In this document: positions 26,096-34,826 of the stretch, piece by piece | Layout of the letters: each line of letters starts with the position of its first letter | Position numbering within the stretch: position 1 is the first letter of the stretch | Assembly: GCA_009697105.1 (NCBI GenBank) | Contig: SIAQ01000032.1 | Span: 1 to 45,395, forward strand | Direction of reading: 5' to 3' | DNA from: Gemmataceae bacterium | Lineage (GTDB): Bacteria; Planctomycetota; Planctomycetia; Gemmatales; Gemmataceae | Length of the DNA stretch: 45,395 nt | Notes under the pieces: model-generated | Seen by the model: the letters and a program-made list of their open reading frames with translations, nothing else | Told to the model about the DNA's origin: nothing | Databases searched by the model: none | Position numbers and translations under genes: made by a program

Positions 26096-26614
26096 ATGGC
26101 CAAAGATCAACGTGATCGTAAGGATAGCCGAGATTCGCATAACGACGGACTTGAAGAGCGAATCATCAAGATCAGGCGGTGCGCCTCCGTTGTCAAAGGT
26201 GGTCGGCGCTTCAGCTTCAACGCGATGGTGGTTGTCGGTGACCGTCAGGGTCGCGTTGCGTGGGGATATGGCAAGGCCAACGAAGTTCCGCCCGCAGTTG
26301 AGAAGGCTGCCAAGGAAGCGGAAAAATCGCTCAAACAGATGACGAAAATTTCGATGAAGGGGGAGACTATCCCGCATCGAGTTGTCGGAAAATTCGGCGC
26401 CAGCAAGGTAATACTGGTTCCCGCCGGTCCCGGCACGGGCGTCAAGGCGGGGCCTGGTGTGCGAGATGTTCTGGTCGCCGCCGGTATCCACAATATCTTG
26501 ACGAAAGTGCATGGCAGTACGAACGCCATCAACCTTGTCAAGGCCACCATCGACGGACTGAGCCAGTTGCGCACCCGTCAGCAGGTTGAACAACTTCGCG
26601 GAGTTTCCCTCTAA
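26096..26614 (+). CDS. rpsE: Small ribosomal subunit protein uS5
   Basis: The 172-residue product has RIIKIRRCASVVKGGRRFSF, NAMVVVGDRQGRVAWGYGKA, NEVPPAVEKAAKEAEKSL and the end PGTGVKAGPGVRDVLVAAGI. S5 acts in decoding accuracy. GAGG lies upstream of the ATG at 26096. Its TAA overlaps the rplO ATG (TAATG), so rpmD (L30), which often lies here, is absent. Confidence 0.96.
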   Translation: MAKDQRDRKDSRDSHNDGLEERIIKIRRCASVVKGGRRFSFNAMVVVGDRQGRVAWGYGKANEVPPAVEKAAKEAEKSLKQMTKISMKGETIPHRVVGKFGASKVILVPAGPGTGVKAGPGVRDVLVAAGIHNILTKVHGSTNAINLVKATIDGLSQLRTRQQVEQLRGVSL

Positions 26615-27117
26615 TGGATCTTTCTACCGTACATCATGGCGTCAATAAGCGAACGCAGAAGAAGCGTGTCGGTCGCGGTCCGGGTAGCGGGCACGGCAAA
26701 ACCGCATCCCGCGGCAGCAAGGGCCAATACGCGAGCGCTGGCGCGAAAAAGCCATCGTTCACGTTTGAAGGCGGCCAAATGCCGCTCTTTCGTCGCATGC
26801 CCAAGCGCGGCTTCAGCCACGAAACCTGGGATAAGAAGTATCACGTCGTTAACATCGGCGATCTCGATAAGGCGTTCAAGGACGGCGACACTGTCTGTCC
26901 CGCGTCGCTAGACAGAGCTGGTCTCGCCAAGGGGCCAGCTGACGGCGTTCGCGTTCTCGGTCAGGGCGATCTTTCTAAGAAGCTCGTCGTCAAGGCCCAG
27001 CATTTTTCGAAGTCGGCGAGCGAAAAGATCATTGCCAAGGGCGGTTCGATTGAGATAATTCCCGGACCGAAGAAGCCAGTTCGCAATAAGATGAAACCTC
27101 CCAAGGTAAGGGCATGA
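26614..27117 (+). CDS. rplO: Large ribosomal subunit protein uL15
   Basis: The 167-residue product shows L15: KRVGRGPGSGHGKTASRGSK, GQYASAGAKKPSFTFEGGQM, PLFRRMPKRGFSH and HFSKSASEKIIAKGGSIEII. It overlaps rpsE by one base (TAATG), indicating translational coupling. It is the last gene of the continuous ribosomal block before the palindrome at 27138. Confidence 0.96.
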   Translation: MDLSTVHHGVNKRTQKKRVGRGPGSGHGKTASRGSKGQYASAGAKKPSFTFEGGQMPLFRRMPKRGFSHETWDKKYHVVNIGDLDKAFKDGDTVCPASLDRAGLAKGPADGVRVLGQGDLSKKLVVKAQHFSKSASEKIIAKGGSIEIIPGPKKPVRNKMKPPKVRA

Positions 27118-27137
27118 TGTTTTCTGCATCGATTTAG

Positions 27138-27190
27138 TGTAGCACGATGCTCCGCGTCGTAAATTCTACGACGCGGAGCATCGTGCTACA
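27138..27190. repeat. Perfect palindrome, 24-bp arms, between rplO and secY
   Basis: Arms 27138-27161 and 27167-27190 (TGTAGCACGATGCTCCGCGT...) are perfect around a 5-nt loop. This is the only long palindrome within the S10-spc-secY run, placed just at its rplO/secY boundary. No T-run follows. Confidence 0.92.
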
Positions 27191-27314
27191 AATAAGGGCT
27201 GTTCGGTTCGCTTTTCGTCGTCGGGTTGATTGGATCGGCTCGATTTAGCCTCGCCGGTTTGTCTTGCGAGTGATCGCCTGCCGCGAGGAGCTGGGTGTTT
27301 GAGAGGATGATTCC

Positions 27315-28757
27315 ATGGCGACCGCCACGGCGATGATAAAATCGGGCATGAATTCCTTCGGTCAGAGCCGATTGGCCTCGATCTTCAAGATCAAGGAACT
27401 CCGCCAAAAGATCATCATCACGCTGCTTTTTCTCGGCATCTATCGCATTGGGTTTCATGTGCCCGTGCCGATGATCGATCAGTATGGCATGTTCAACGCC
27501 ATGCGTGGTTCCGAAGAAGGCCTGCTCGGGCTGATTTCCATGTTCTCGGGCGGTAGCCTCAGCCAAAGTACAATCTTTGGCCTCGGTATTATGCCCTACA
27601 TCTCCGCGTCGATTATCTTTCAACTCCTATCGAGCGTCTATCCGCCTTTGGAAAAGCTCAGCAAGGAGGGTGAAGGCGGACGGAAGAAAATCAACGAATA
27701 TACGCGCTACGCCACGGTCGTCATATGTATTTTTCAAGCGTGGATGTGGGTTTCGAGCCTCATTAAGCCGAGAAACGAAGGGGGGTCGGGCCTGGCGATA
27801 CAAGGCTACGACACCTTCTTCTACGTCTTCGCCACGATCATGATCATGACGGCAGGTACCGTTCTACTCATGTGGATCGGTGAACAGATCGACGAATACG
27901 GCGTCGGCAATGGCATCAGCTTGCTCATCATGGCTGGTATTGTCGCTCGCATACCCGATGCCACACAAATTCTTATCATGGCCCGGGGCTCGGAACCCGG
28001 CTATGAAATTCCGATCCTCGGCTTCAAAATCCGGGCGAGCATCTTCCAACTCGGCGGCAGCGGCGTCGGTGGCGATGTGGGCTTGGAAAAAATATTCGTG
28101 CTGCTCTTCCTGTTTATTAGCGTCGTCGTCGGCGTGATCTTCATGACCAAGGCTCAGCGCCGAATCCCGACGCAGTCCGCCAAACATGTGCGCGGTCGGC
28201 GAGTCTATGGCGGCACGCGGAACTTCCTGCCGTTGCGAATCAATCAGTCTGGCGTTATGCCCGTGATCTTCGCCAGCAGTTTGTTGATCCTGCCGACAGT
28301 GGCGCTGAAAGGCATCGCGCAGCAATTTCCAACAGCAAATTGGGCGCATAATGCGGCCCACGCGCTGGAACGCCAGGGATACGTCTACAACATTCTTTAC
28401 ATCATGCTGATTTACTTCTTCTGCTACTTTTGGACGGCCATTACCTTCAATCCACGAGATATCGCCAACAATCTCAAGGATTACGGCAGCTTTATTCCCG
28501 GCTATCGGCCTGGCAAGCGGACTGCCGATTACCTCGAAAAAGTCATTATGCGGATCACGTATGTAGGCGCTGCATTCTTGGCGATCGTCGCCATCATTCC
28601 CAGCGTGATCTCCTCGGCCCTCGAAGTCAACTATACCGTCGCGAGTTTTTACGGTGGAACCGGGCTGCTTATCGTCATCAGCGTGGCGCTCGATCTCGTG
28701 CAAAAGATTAACAGCCACCTGGTAATGCGCAATTATCCGGGACTTACCGAAGACTAA
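27315..28757 (+). CDS. secY: Protein translocase subunit SecY
   Basis: The 480-residue protein has the SecY start FKIKELRQKIIITLLFLGIY, RIGFHVPVPMI, a plug region SGGSLSQSTIFGLGIMPYIS, ASIIFQLLSSVYPPLEKLSK and the last cytoplasmic loop NPRDIANNLKDYGSFIPGYR. Ten membrane segments are expected. It is the channel of the Sec translocon. A GAGAGGATGA lies ahead of the ATG. A second in-frame ATG 11 codons on (27348) could also be the start. Somewhat longer than the usual 430-440 residues. Confidence 0.95.
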   Translation: MATATAMIKSGMNSFGQSRLASIFKIKELRQKIIITLLFLGIYRIGFHVPVPMIDQYGMFNAMRGSEEGLLGLISMFSGGSLSQSTIFGLGIMPYISASIIFQLLSSVYPPLEKLSKEGEGGRKKINEYTRYATVVICIFQAWMWVSSLIKPRNEGGSGLAIQGYDTFFYVFATIMIMTAGTVLLMWIGEQIDEYGVGNGISLLIMAGIVARIPDATQILIMARGSEPGYEIPILGFKIRASIFQLGGSGVGGDVGLEKIFVLLFLFISVVVGVIFMTKAQRRIPTQSAKHVRGRRVYGGTRNFLPLRINQSGVMPVIFASSLLILPTVALKGIAQQFPTANWAHNAAHALERQGYVYNILYIMLIYFFCYFWTAITFNPRDIANNLKDYGSFIPGYRPGKRTADYLEKVIMRITYVGAAFLAIVAIIPSVISSALEVNYTVASFYGGTGLLIVISVALDLVQKINSHLVMRNYPGLTED

Positions 28758-28773
28758 TGCCCCCGGCAAGGAT

Positions 28774-28832
28774 CAGACACCGGTAGCGTAAGTGAACGTC
28801 GTTTTTGTCCGTCGCTTACGCTTCCGGCTCTG
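28774..28832. repeat. Imperfect palindrome of the GAGCCGGAAGCGTAAGCGACGG family
   Basis: The right arm (about 28809-28832) reads as the complement of CAGAGCCGGAAGCGTAAGCG; the left arm (28774-28798) is a diverged copy with several changes and one extra base. Related copies lie at 38475-38533 and 38582-38642. It lies 3' of secY. Confidence 0.7.
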
Positions 28833-28842
28833 AAAGATATGA

Positions 28843-28868
28843 GGGAGCGTGATGCTCCCCTTTTTTTT
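28843..28868 (+). terminator. Intrinsic transcription terminator after secY
   Basis: GGGAGC at 28843-28848 pairs with GCTCCC at 28854-28859 around a 5-nt loop, followed closely by eight T (28861-28868). This is the clearest rho-independent terminator in the window and marks the end of the S10-spc-secY transcript. Confidence 0.8.
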
Positions 28869-29018
28869 CGCCGTCGCTGCCAGCCTTCCGATTTTCTTCG
28901 TTTTTTGATTGCTTGCACACCTTGTAACTGGCCTGCTTCTTTCCGAAAATGAAGATTACGCGACGGTGGCTCTCTCCCTCCGACTCGACGCACGCCTCAA
29001 CTGCGGAAGCGACGCATT

Positions 29019-29681
29019 ATGCGATTGATCTTCATCGGACCTCCAGGCAGCGGCAAAGGCACGCAAGCAAAACTTTTGGGCAAGCGCTTGGGGCTGCTTC
29101 ATTTCGCCACCGGTGATGTATTGCGCCAGGCGATCGAACAGGATACTCCCGAAGGCCGGCTGGCGAAACCCTATATCACGGCTGGCCGCCTCGTGCCCGA
29201 CGACGTGGTGAATCAAATCGTCAGCGCGCGTTTCCGCAGCCCAAATCGTCCCGAAAGATTCGTGCTTGACGGGTATCCCCGAACGCTGGCGCAGGCATTC
29301 GCATTTGATGCGTTGCTCAACGAGGTCGGGCTTGACCTCACAAGCGTGGTCTTGCTTCAGGTTGACGATGACGAGATCGTTCGCCGACTGAGCGACCGCT
29401 GGACCTGCCCCGCTCTAACCTGCCAAGCGACTTTTCAAACGAACTCAAAGCCGCCGCGAATTCCGGGCAAATGCGATGTTTGCCAAACGCCCCTGCACCA
29501 GCGCGACGACGACAAGCCTGAAACGATTCGAGCCCGGCTGCGGGTGTTTCACGATCTACACGACGCGATTCTGAAACACTATGCCGCTCAGAATCGGGTG
29601 GTCGAAATTCCCGGACGAGGTGATATCGAAACGATCTATGAAAACATATTGCGCGGGCTTCGGCAGAAAGTCTCCGCGTGA
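29019..29681 (+). CDS. adk: Adenylate kinase
   Basis: The 220-residue product has the P-loop in IFIGPPGSGKGTQAK, LLHFATGDVLRQAI, FVLDGYPRTLAQA, a LID region with four cysteines (TCPALTC and CDVCQTP, a likely zinc site) and RDDDKPETIRARL. It catalyses ATP + AMP = 2 ADP. The ATG at 29019 follows GGAAG. It is separated from secY by the terminator, so it is probably not in the ribosomal transcript. Confidence 0.95.
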   Translation: MRLIFIGPPGSGKGTQAKLLGKRLGLLHFATGDVLRQAIEQDTPEGRLAKPYITAGRLVPDDVVNQIVSARFRSPNRPERFVLDGYPRTLAQAFAFDALLNEVGLDLTSVVLLQVDDDEIVRRLSDRWTCPALTCQATFQTNSKPPRIPGKCDVCQTPLHQRDDDKPETIRARLRVFHDLHDAILKHYAAQNRVVEIPGRGDIETIYENILRGLRQKVSA

Positions 29682-29782
29682 GGCGCACGGAGCTTCCGGT
29701 GAACGGCACATTAGAAACGTGCCGCCACATAAAGTCACCTATACTTCGAGCGGATGAATTTGTCCGCTCAGGCTCTGAAAAT

Positions 29783-29811
29783 GCGACAATCTCAACCGCC
29801 CGCAGTATAAT
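29783..29811 (+). promoter_or_regulatory. Candidate sigma70-type promoter for map
   Basis: GCGACA at 29783-29788 and a perfect TATAAT at 29806-29811 are separated by 17 bases, about 50 bases upstream of the map start codon. Confidence 0.45.
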
Positions 29812-29859
29812 TGCGTATCATTTCAGGTGAGTAAGCGAAGCCAAATATCGAGGTGATCG

Positions 29860-30669
29860 GTGTTCCGACAGTTTTTTGCGCAAGCGCCGGAGTTGAAATC
29901 GGCGCGCGAGATTGGGCTGATGCGAGAGGCAGGCAAGCTCGTCGCGGAATCGCTGCGTATTTGCCGTGAGATGGCGAAACCCGGTACGCGGACAATCGAG
30001 ATCGACCGCGCCGTCGAAGCGCATTACAAGAAGTATGGCGCGACGCCGCTCTTTAAGGGCTACCCTGGTGCCAATCCGAAGTCGCCATTCCCGGCTTGCA
30101 CGTGCATATCACTGAACGAACAGGTCGTTCATGGCATCCCCAGCCAGCGTGAACTTCGCGACGGCGACCTGTTGAAACTCGACACGGCGTGCAAGCTCAA
30201 CGGCTGGTGCGCCGACCGGGCCATCAGCGTATTGGTGGGCAACGGTCGGCCGGAACGCAAGCGTTTGATCGAAGCGGGCGAGCATGTGCTCAAGATTGCG
30301 ATGGAGGAATTGCCTCGCCGCAAATGGTGGTCGGAGGTCGCCCTCATCATGCAGCGCTACGCCCATCAAGCGGGATACACCGTTGTTGAGGAATACGTCG
30401 GGCATGGCATCGGTCGCATCATGCACGAGAGTCCGCAGGTGCCGAACTACGTCCCGCGAGGCCGAGCCGAGCTTCGCAAGATGGACTTCCGGATCGAGCC
30501 TGGTCTCGTGCTGGCGGTTGAGCCGATGTTGAACATGGGCAAAGCTGAGACGCGTGTGCTCGCTGATCAATGGACCGTGGTGACCAAGGATGGCCTGCCA
30601 AGCGTTCATGTCGAACACACGCTGGCCTTGACGGCGGAAGGCGTGATCGTCATCACGGCGGACAGTTGA
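29860..30669 (+). CDS. map: Type I methionine aminopeptidase
   Basis: The 269-residue enzyme removes the N-terminal Met from new proteins. All five metal ligands can be placed: D108 (LKLDTACK), D119 (GWCADRAIS), H182 (GHGIGRIMHE), E221 (VEPMLNMG) and E252 (HVEHT). SLNEQVVHGIP is also typical. GTG 29860 lies about 7 bases after GAGG. Its place after secY and adk is the usual order. Confidence 0.95.
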   Translation: MFRQFFAQAPELKSAREIGLMREAGKLVAESLRICREMAKPGTRTIEIDRAVEAHYKKYGATPLFKGYPGANPKSPFPACTCISLNEQVVHGIPSQRELRDGDLLKLDTACKLNGWCADRAISVLVGNGRPERKRLIEAGEHVLKIAMEELPRRKWWSEVALIMQRYAHQAGYTVVEEYVGHGIGRIMHESPQVPNYVPRGRAELRKMDFRIEPGLVLAVEPMLNMGKAETRVLADQWTVVTKDGLPSVHVEHTLALTAEGVIVITADS

Positions 30670-30673
30670 TTCT

Positions 30674-30729
30674 GCCGCTTGCGGCTTAGCGCTCGCAAGG
30701 CGCCGCGCGAGCGCTAAGCCGCAAGCGGC
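30674..30729. repeat. Perfect palindrome, 23-bp arms (GCTTGCGGCTTAGCGCTCG family)
   Basis: Arms 30674-30696 and 30707-30729 are perfect with a 10-nt loop, 4 bases after the map stop codon. Confidence 0.92.
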
Positions 30730-30758
30730 GAACCATGAATGCGGCAATGGAGTAAACC

Positions 30759-32489
30759 ATGCTTTCCATCCGAATCGGCATCGCACTCGTGGCATGTATG
30801 GGTGCGTTGTCGTGGGCGCTGACGCCGTCGGCAAACGCCGACGCCGGCGCTACCAAGAAGGCGCGCGATTTTCTCGATGCGTTCACCAGGCGCATTCGGC
30901 CACTCGATATTACCGTCAATCGCGCCTGGTGGGACGCGAACATGACAGGCAAGCCGGAAGCCTTCAAAGCCAAGGAAGACGCCCAGAACAAACTCGACGC
31001 GCTTCTCGCGGACAAGCAACAATTCGCGGAACTCAAGACGATCAAGGACGCCGGCGGTATCGACGATCCCGTTGTCAAACGCGCGATCGATGTCGTCTAT
31101 CTGCTCCTACTCGAGAAACAGCTCGATACCAAACTCCTCGAAGACATGACGAAGCTTGGCAACGAGATCGAATCGATCTTCACGAACTTCCGCGCGAAGA
31201 TCAAAGACACTGATGCGAAGGACGGCTTCAAAAAGCTCACCGACGGCGAAGTACGCAAGGTGCTCAAGACCTCCACGCTTTCCGAACGTCGCCAGGAGGT
31301 GTGGGAGGCGTCGAAGGAGTTGGGCCGTGAGGTCGAACCGGGGCTGAAAAAGCTCGTGAAGCTGCGCAACGAGGCCGCGAAACGCCTGGGCTTCGCGAAT
31401 TTCCATGCGATGCAGCTGCAACTCAGCGAGCAGAATGGCAACGATCTGATTAAGCTGTTCGATCGGCTCGATGAACTTACGCGTGAGCCGTTCATCAAGG
31501 CCAAGGCGGAGATCGACATTGAGTTGGCCAAGGCATGCAACGTGAGGATCGCGGACCTGATGCCGTGGCACTACCACGATCCGTTTTTTCAAGAGGTTCC
31601 CGCCGTCTTCAAGGCCGACCTCGACAAGATTTACGCCCAACAAGACCTCATCAAACTCTGTCGCGATTTCTACCGCGGCATCGATCTGCCGATTGATCTG
31701 GTTATCGAAAAAACAGGCAACGATTTCGCGCCGCGCGAAGGCAAGAACCCGCACGCGTTTTGCACCGACATCACGCGCGATGGCACCGATGTGCGCGTGC
31801 TGGCGAACATCGTGCCGAACGAATACTGGATGTCGACGATGTTGCATGAGTTCGGGCATGCGGTCTACTCGAGCATAAACATCCCTGCCAAGCTGCCGTA
31901 TGTGCTGCGTTCGGAATCGCACATTCTGACGACCGAGGGCGTGGCGATGCTGTTTGAGAAAAACTCCAAACGCCGAGCTTGGCTGGAGCAAATGGGCGTA
32001 AAGGTTGACGACCCGAAGGCATTCGACGAGACGGCTGCGAAGATGTCGCGCTATCAGCTGTTGATCTTCTCGCGTTGGTGCCAGGTGATGTTGCGTTTCG
32101 AGAAGGGCATGTATGAAAACCCGGAGCAAGATCTGAACAAGCTCTGGTGGGACACCGTCGAAAAGTATCAGATGTTGCGTCGACCAACTGGTCGCAGCGC
32201 GCCGGACTATGGCAGCAAGTATCACATCGTCGGAGCGCCCGTTTATTACCACAATTATATGATGGGCGAATTGTTCGCGTCGCAGGTCCACCATGCGATT
32301 GCACGCAAGGTCTACGCCAACGCCGATCCCGCAAGCGTGACCTACGTTGGCAACAAACAGGTCGGGGCGTTCATGCGGCAATATGTCTTCGATCCGGGCC
32401 GCACGATGACCTGGAACGAGTTGACACGTCACGCCACGGGTGCGGACCTGAGCCCAGAGGCGTTTGCGAAGGATTTTGGCGGGAAGTAG
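30759..32489 (+). CDS. Secreted M2-like (ACE-type) zinc metallopeptidase
   Basis: A signal peptide is followed by a mostly helical 550-residue domain. The zinc site is HEFGH (H363, E364, H367); the probable third ligand is E393 in LTTEGVAML. The stretch LPYVLRSESHILTTEG aligns with the equivalent part of angiotensin-converting enzyme with a two-residue insertion, and APVYYHNYMMGELFASQ near residue 495 is M2-like. M3 oligopeptidases also carry HEFGH, but the spacing to the Glu fits M2 better. The enzyme probably trims small peptides outside the cytoplasm. Total length 576 residues. It lies between two palindromes of the same family. Confidence 0.75.
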   Translation: MLSIRIGIALVACMGALSWALTPSANADAGATKKARDFLDAFTRRIRPLDITVNRAWWDANMTGKPEAFKAKEDAQNKLDALLADKQQFAELKTIKDAGGIDDPVVKRAIDVVYLLLLEKQLDTKLLEDMTKLGNEIESIFTNFRAKIKDTDAKDGFKKLTDGEVRKVLKTSTLSERRQEVWEASKELGREVEPGLKKLVKLRNEAAKRLGFANFHAMQLQLSEQNGNDLIKLFDRLDELTREPFIKAKAEIDIELAKACNVRIADLMPWHYHDPFFQEVPAVFKADLDKIYAQQDLIKLCRDFYRGIDLPIDLVIEKTGNDFAPREGKNPHAFCTDITRDGTDVRVLANIVPNEYWMSTMLHEFGHAVYSSINIPAKLPYVLRSESHILTTEGVAMLFEKNSKRRAWLEQMGVKVDDPKAFDETAAKMSRYQLLIFSRWCQVMLRFEKGMYENPEQDLNKLWWDTVEKYQMLRRPTGRSAPDYGSKYHIVGAPVYYHNYMMGELFASQVHHAIARKVYANADPASVTYVGNKQVGAFMRQYVFDPGRTMTWNELTRHATGADLSPEAFAKDFGGK

Positions 32490-32507
32490 CGAGATCATGA
32501 GTATCTG

Positions 32508-32569
32508 TTTTCCGCTTGCGGCTTAGCGCTCGCGCGGGGTTACATGAGCGCTAAGCCGCAAGCGGCAAA
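32508..32569. repeat. Palindrome, 24-bp arms (GCTTGCGGCTTAGCGCTCG family)
   Basis: Arms 32508-32531 and 32546-32569 pair with one mismatch. Same family as 30674. It lies between the peptidase and the MFS fusion gene and ends 9 bases before the latter's AAGGAG. Confidence 0.9.
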
Positions 32570-32590
32570 TGCAAATAGAAGGAGCGCAGC

Positions 32591-34459
32591 GTGGGAGCGC
32601 GATGGATGCTGGTGTGCCTGTGGGTGTCGCAGACCGCGCGGGTGACGGCGGACAATGCGCTGCGGTTCTTCGTCTGTCTCGATTACGCCAACCAGGGCGA
32701 AGCGCAGAGGAACAGCGCCTGGTATCTCGTCAATGTTATCTTCACCTTGCCCGCCGTGATCTTGGCACCGTTCAACGGGGCGGTTGCCAATAGCTTGCCG
32801 AAATCGAGCGTGGTGCGCTGGACCGCGTTCTACGGCTTCGTCGTCATGGCGGCCTTCGCACTTCTGCAATCGCAATGGATCACCTGCTGGGCGCTCATCT
32901 CGATCGGATCGGCGATCTACGGGCCGACACGCTATGCGATGCTGCCGGCGGCTTCCGTCGATACCACCTGGTCGTTGCCGCGAATCAACAGCTTCATCGA
33001 GATGGGCACGTTCACGGCCATTCTCGTCGGCATGATTCTGATCATCGGTACCGATTTGCAGACGATGCTGGTGCTCGATCGCTGGAACGCGGCTATTGTG
33101 CTGGTTTTCGCGCTGAACGCCGTCGCCTGGCTGACATTGCTGCCTGTCGGATTTCCAAGCGACGTCCACCGATCCGAACCGCCGATGCAAGCGATCCGCG
33201 GTTTCTTTACCGACCTCGCCGCGATCTGGCGCGAACGCGAGGCGCGGATCTGCCTGATCGGCTTGGCAGCCAAGCGCGGGATGGTCATCGGCATGTCTGG
33301 CGCGATGCTGGCGATCCTGTTCAGCGACCAGGGGCTGAAGCTCAGTGACGTTGCGGAGATCACGTGCTGGGTCGCCGCCGGCGTGGCGATCGGATCGTTG
33401 GGAGCGGGGATTCAGAAGCATCCGCGGCGCGTGCTCGGTTTGGCGCCGATCGGCGGCGTGGGGTTCACGATCGGCATGTTCTACGCGGCCTCGGGCGAAA
33501 AGCCTGATGTTTGGTTCTGTGCGCTGATCGGCGTGGCGGCGGGGCTGATCAACGTGCCGCTCGCTTCGACCTATCAGGCCGTTGTCCCTGCCGATGCGCG
33601 GGGTAATGCGATGTCGGTGCGCAACCTTGCCGATTATGTCTGCGCCACGGTCGCGGGCATCGGCTTGTTCCTGTTAGGCCGATACGCGGGTTTCGGAGCG
33701 AAACATCAACTCCTACTGATCGCCAGCATCTCGCTCGCTGGCACGGTTGCGGGCTGGTGGATATTCCGTCGCGAAATCTTTGAGAACATCATCGAGGTGG
33801 TGTTTTTGGTCATGTATCGTTTCCGCGTCGCTGGGCCTGGGTTGGGCAAGATACCGCTCAAAGGCCCGGTGCTCGTGATCGCCAACCACAGTTCGTGGAT
33901 GGACCCCATTTGGCTTGCGAAAGTATTGCCGCGAACGATTAAGCCGATGATGACGAGTCTGTTCTTCGACCCGTGGATGCTGCGTTGGGCGATGGTGTAT
34001 ATCGCCGATGCGATCCGCGTGGACGTGTCCAATTTTCGCCGCGACGTACCCGAACTACAGCTGGCGATCAAGGCGCTGGACGAAGGCAAATGCGTCGTGC
34101 TCTTCCCCGAAGGCCGGCTGCGTCGCACCGAGGCGCAACCGATCAAGCTGTTCGGGCAGGGTGCCTGGCATATTCTGCACGAACGTCCGAATACGCCGGT
34201 GGTTGTGTTCTGGATCGAAGGCGGGTGGGGCAGCTTCTGCTCGTACTTCAACGGTCCGCCGACGAAAAAGAAATCGTTCGACATCGCGCGTCTGATAAGC
34301 ATCGGCGTTGCCGAGCCGGTGATCGTTCCGCCGGAGATATTGGCCGACCTTCTCTTGACGCGACAGTACCTGATGGACCTATGTGGCGATACGCGCAAGC
34401 ACCTTGGCCTGGCGCCGGTGATTCCGCCGCATTCGGAGGTGGACGAGAAGGACGGGTAA
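32591..34459 (+). CDS. MFS transporter-PlsC acyltransferase fusion (lysophospholipid flippase/acyltransferase)
   Basis: The 622-residue protein has an N-terminal MFS part (about residues 1-400, LplT-like: TADNALRFFVC, SIGSAIYGPTRYAMLP) and a C-terminal 1-acylglycerolphosphate acyltransferase domain: VIANHSSWMDPIW (H433 and D438 of the HX4D motif) and CVVLFPEGRLRRT (substrate site). In the LplT-Aas system these two functions remodel lysophospholipids, but Aas also has an acyl-ACP synthetase domain, which is missing here. GTG at 32591 has AAGGAG upstream. Import and re-acylation of lysophospholipid at the inner membrane is the inferred job. Confidence 0.83.
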   Translation: MGARWMLVCLWVSQTARVTADNALRFFVCLDYANQGEAQRNSAWYLVNVIFTLPAVILAPFNGAVANSLPKSSVVRWTAFYGFVVMAAFALLQSQWITCWALISIGSAIYGPTRYAMLPAASVDTTWSLPRINSFIEMGTFTAILVGMILIIGTDLQTMLVLDRWNAAIVLVFALNAVAWLTLLPVGFPSDVHRSEPPMQAIRGFFTDLAAIWREREARICLIGLAAKRGMVIGMSGAMLAILFSDQGLKLSDVAEITCWVAAGVAIGSLGAGIQKHPRRVLGLAPIGGVGFTIGMFYAASGEKPDVWFCALIGVAAGLINVPLASTYQAVVPADARGNAMSVRNLADYVCATVAGIGLFLLGRYAGFGAKHQLLLIASISLAGTVAGWWIFRREIFENIIEVVFLVMYRFRVAGPGLGKIPLKGPVLVIANHSSWMDPIWLAKVLPRTIKPMMTSLFFDPWMLRWAMVYIADAIRVDVSNFRRDVPELQLAIKALDEGKCVVLFPEGRLRRTEAQPIKLFGQGAWHILHERPNTPVVVFWIEGGWGSFCSYFNGPPTKKKSFDIARLISIGVAEPVIVPPEILADLLLTRQYLMDLCGDTRKHLGLAPVIPPHSEVDEKDG

Positions 34460-34469
34460 TAAACCAACT

Positions 34470-34795
34470 AAGCCCAGGGGTGAGGTACTCCGAACCCCTG
34501 GGATGAGGAAAACCAACGATGGCTCCCATCCTGCTTTTGTTGCGATCAGACTCTCCAGTGCAATGAAGAATGAAGAACGAGGAATTAGAATGAGGAAGGA
34601 ATATGTGTGATTCAACCACTCGCCGTTCGATAGTTCTCAATTCCTAATTCCGCGTTCTTCATTCTTCATTGCATTTCGCGCATCAAGAGCAATGAGCGAA
34701 TTCTCAATTGTTTTGATCAGCACACTCCGAACCCCCTGGGAGAGGCCACGCTTTCGTCGGATCCCAGAGGTTCGGAGTACCTCACCCCTGGGCTT
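34470..34795. repeat. Nested pair of long-range inverted repeats filling the intergenic gap
   Basis: Outer arms 34470-34503 and 34762-34795 (34 bp, one mismatch; contain GTACTCCGAACC) enclose inner arms 34559-34588 and 34644-34673 (30 bp, one mismatch; contain GAAGAATGAAGAACG). Part of the outer arm is repeated directly at about 34724-34743, so a shorter alternative hairpin with 34762-34780 is possible. The central 34589-34643 shows no coding signal. The whole structure fills the 367 bp between the MFS fusion and amidohydrolase genes. Confidence 0.88.
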
Positions 34796-34826
34796 GCCTG
34801 ACCATTTGACGCAGGGCCGTTAATCC

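Noticed and set aside
27138-27190. Palindrome after rplO as an intrinsic terminator
   Set aside because: The stem is strong but no T-run follows on either strand, so it was kept as a repeat; a much better terminator lies after secY.
31107-32498. Long open frame antisense to the M2-like peptidase gene (463 codons)
   Set aside because: It mirrors the peptidase codon pattern, has no ribosome site or recognisable motif, and the sense gene has clear catalytic residues.
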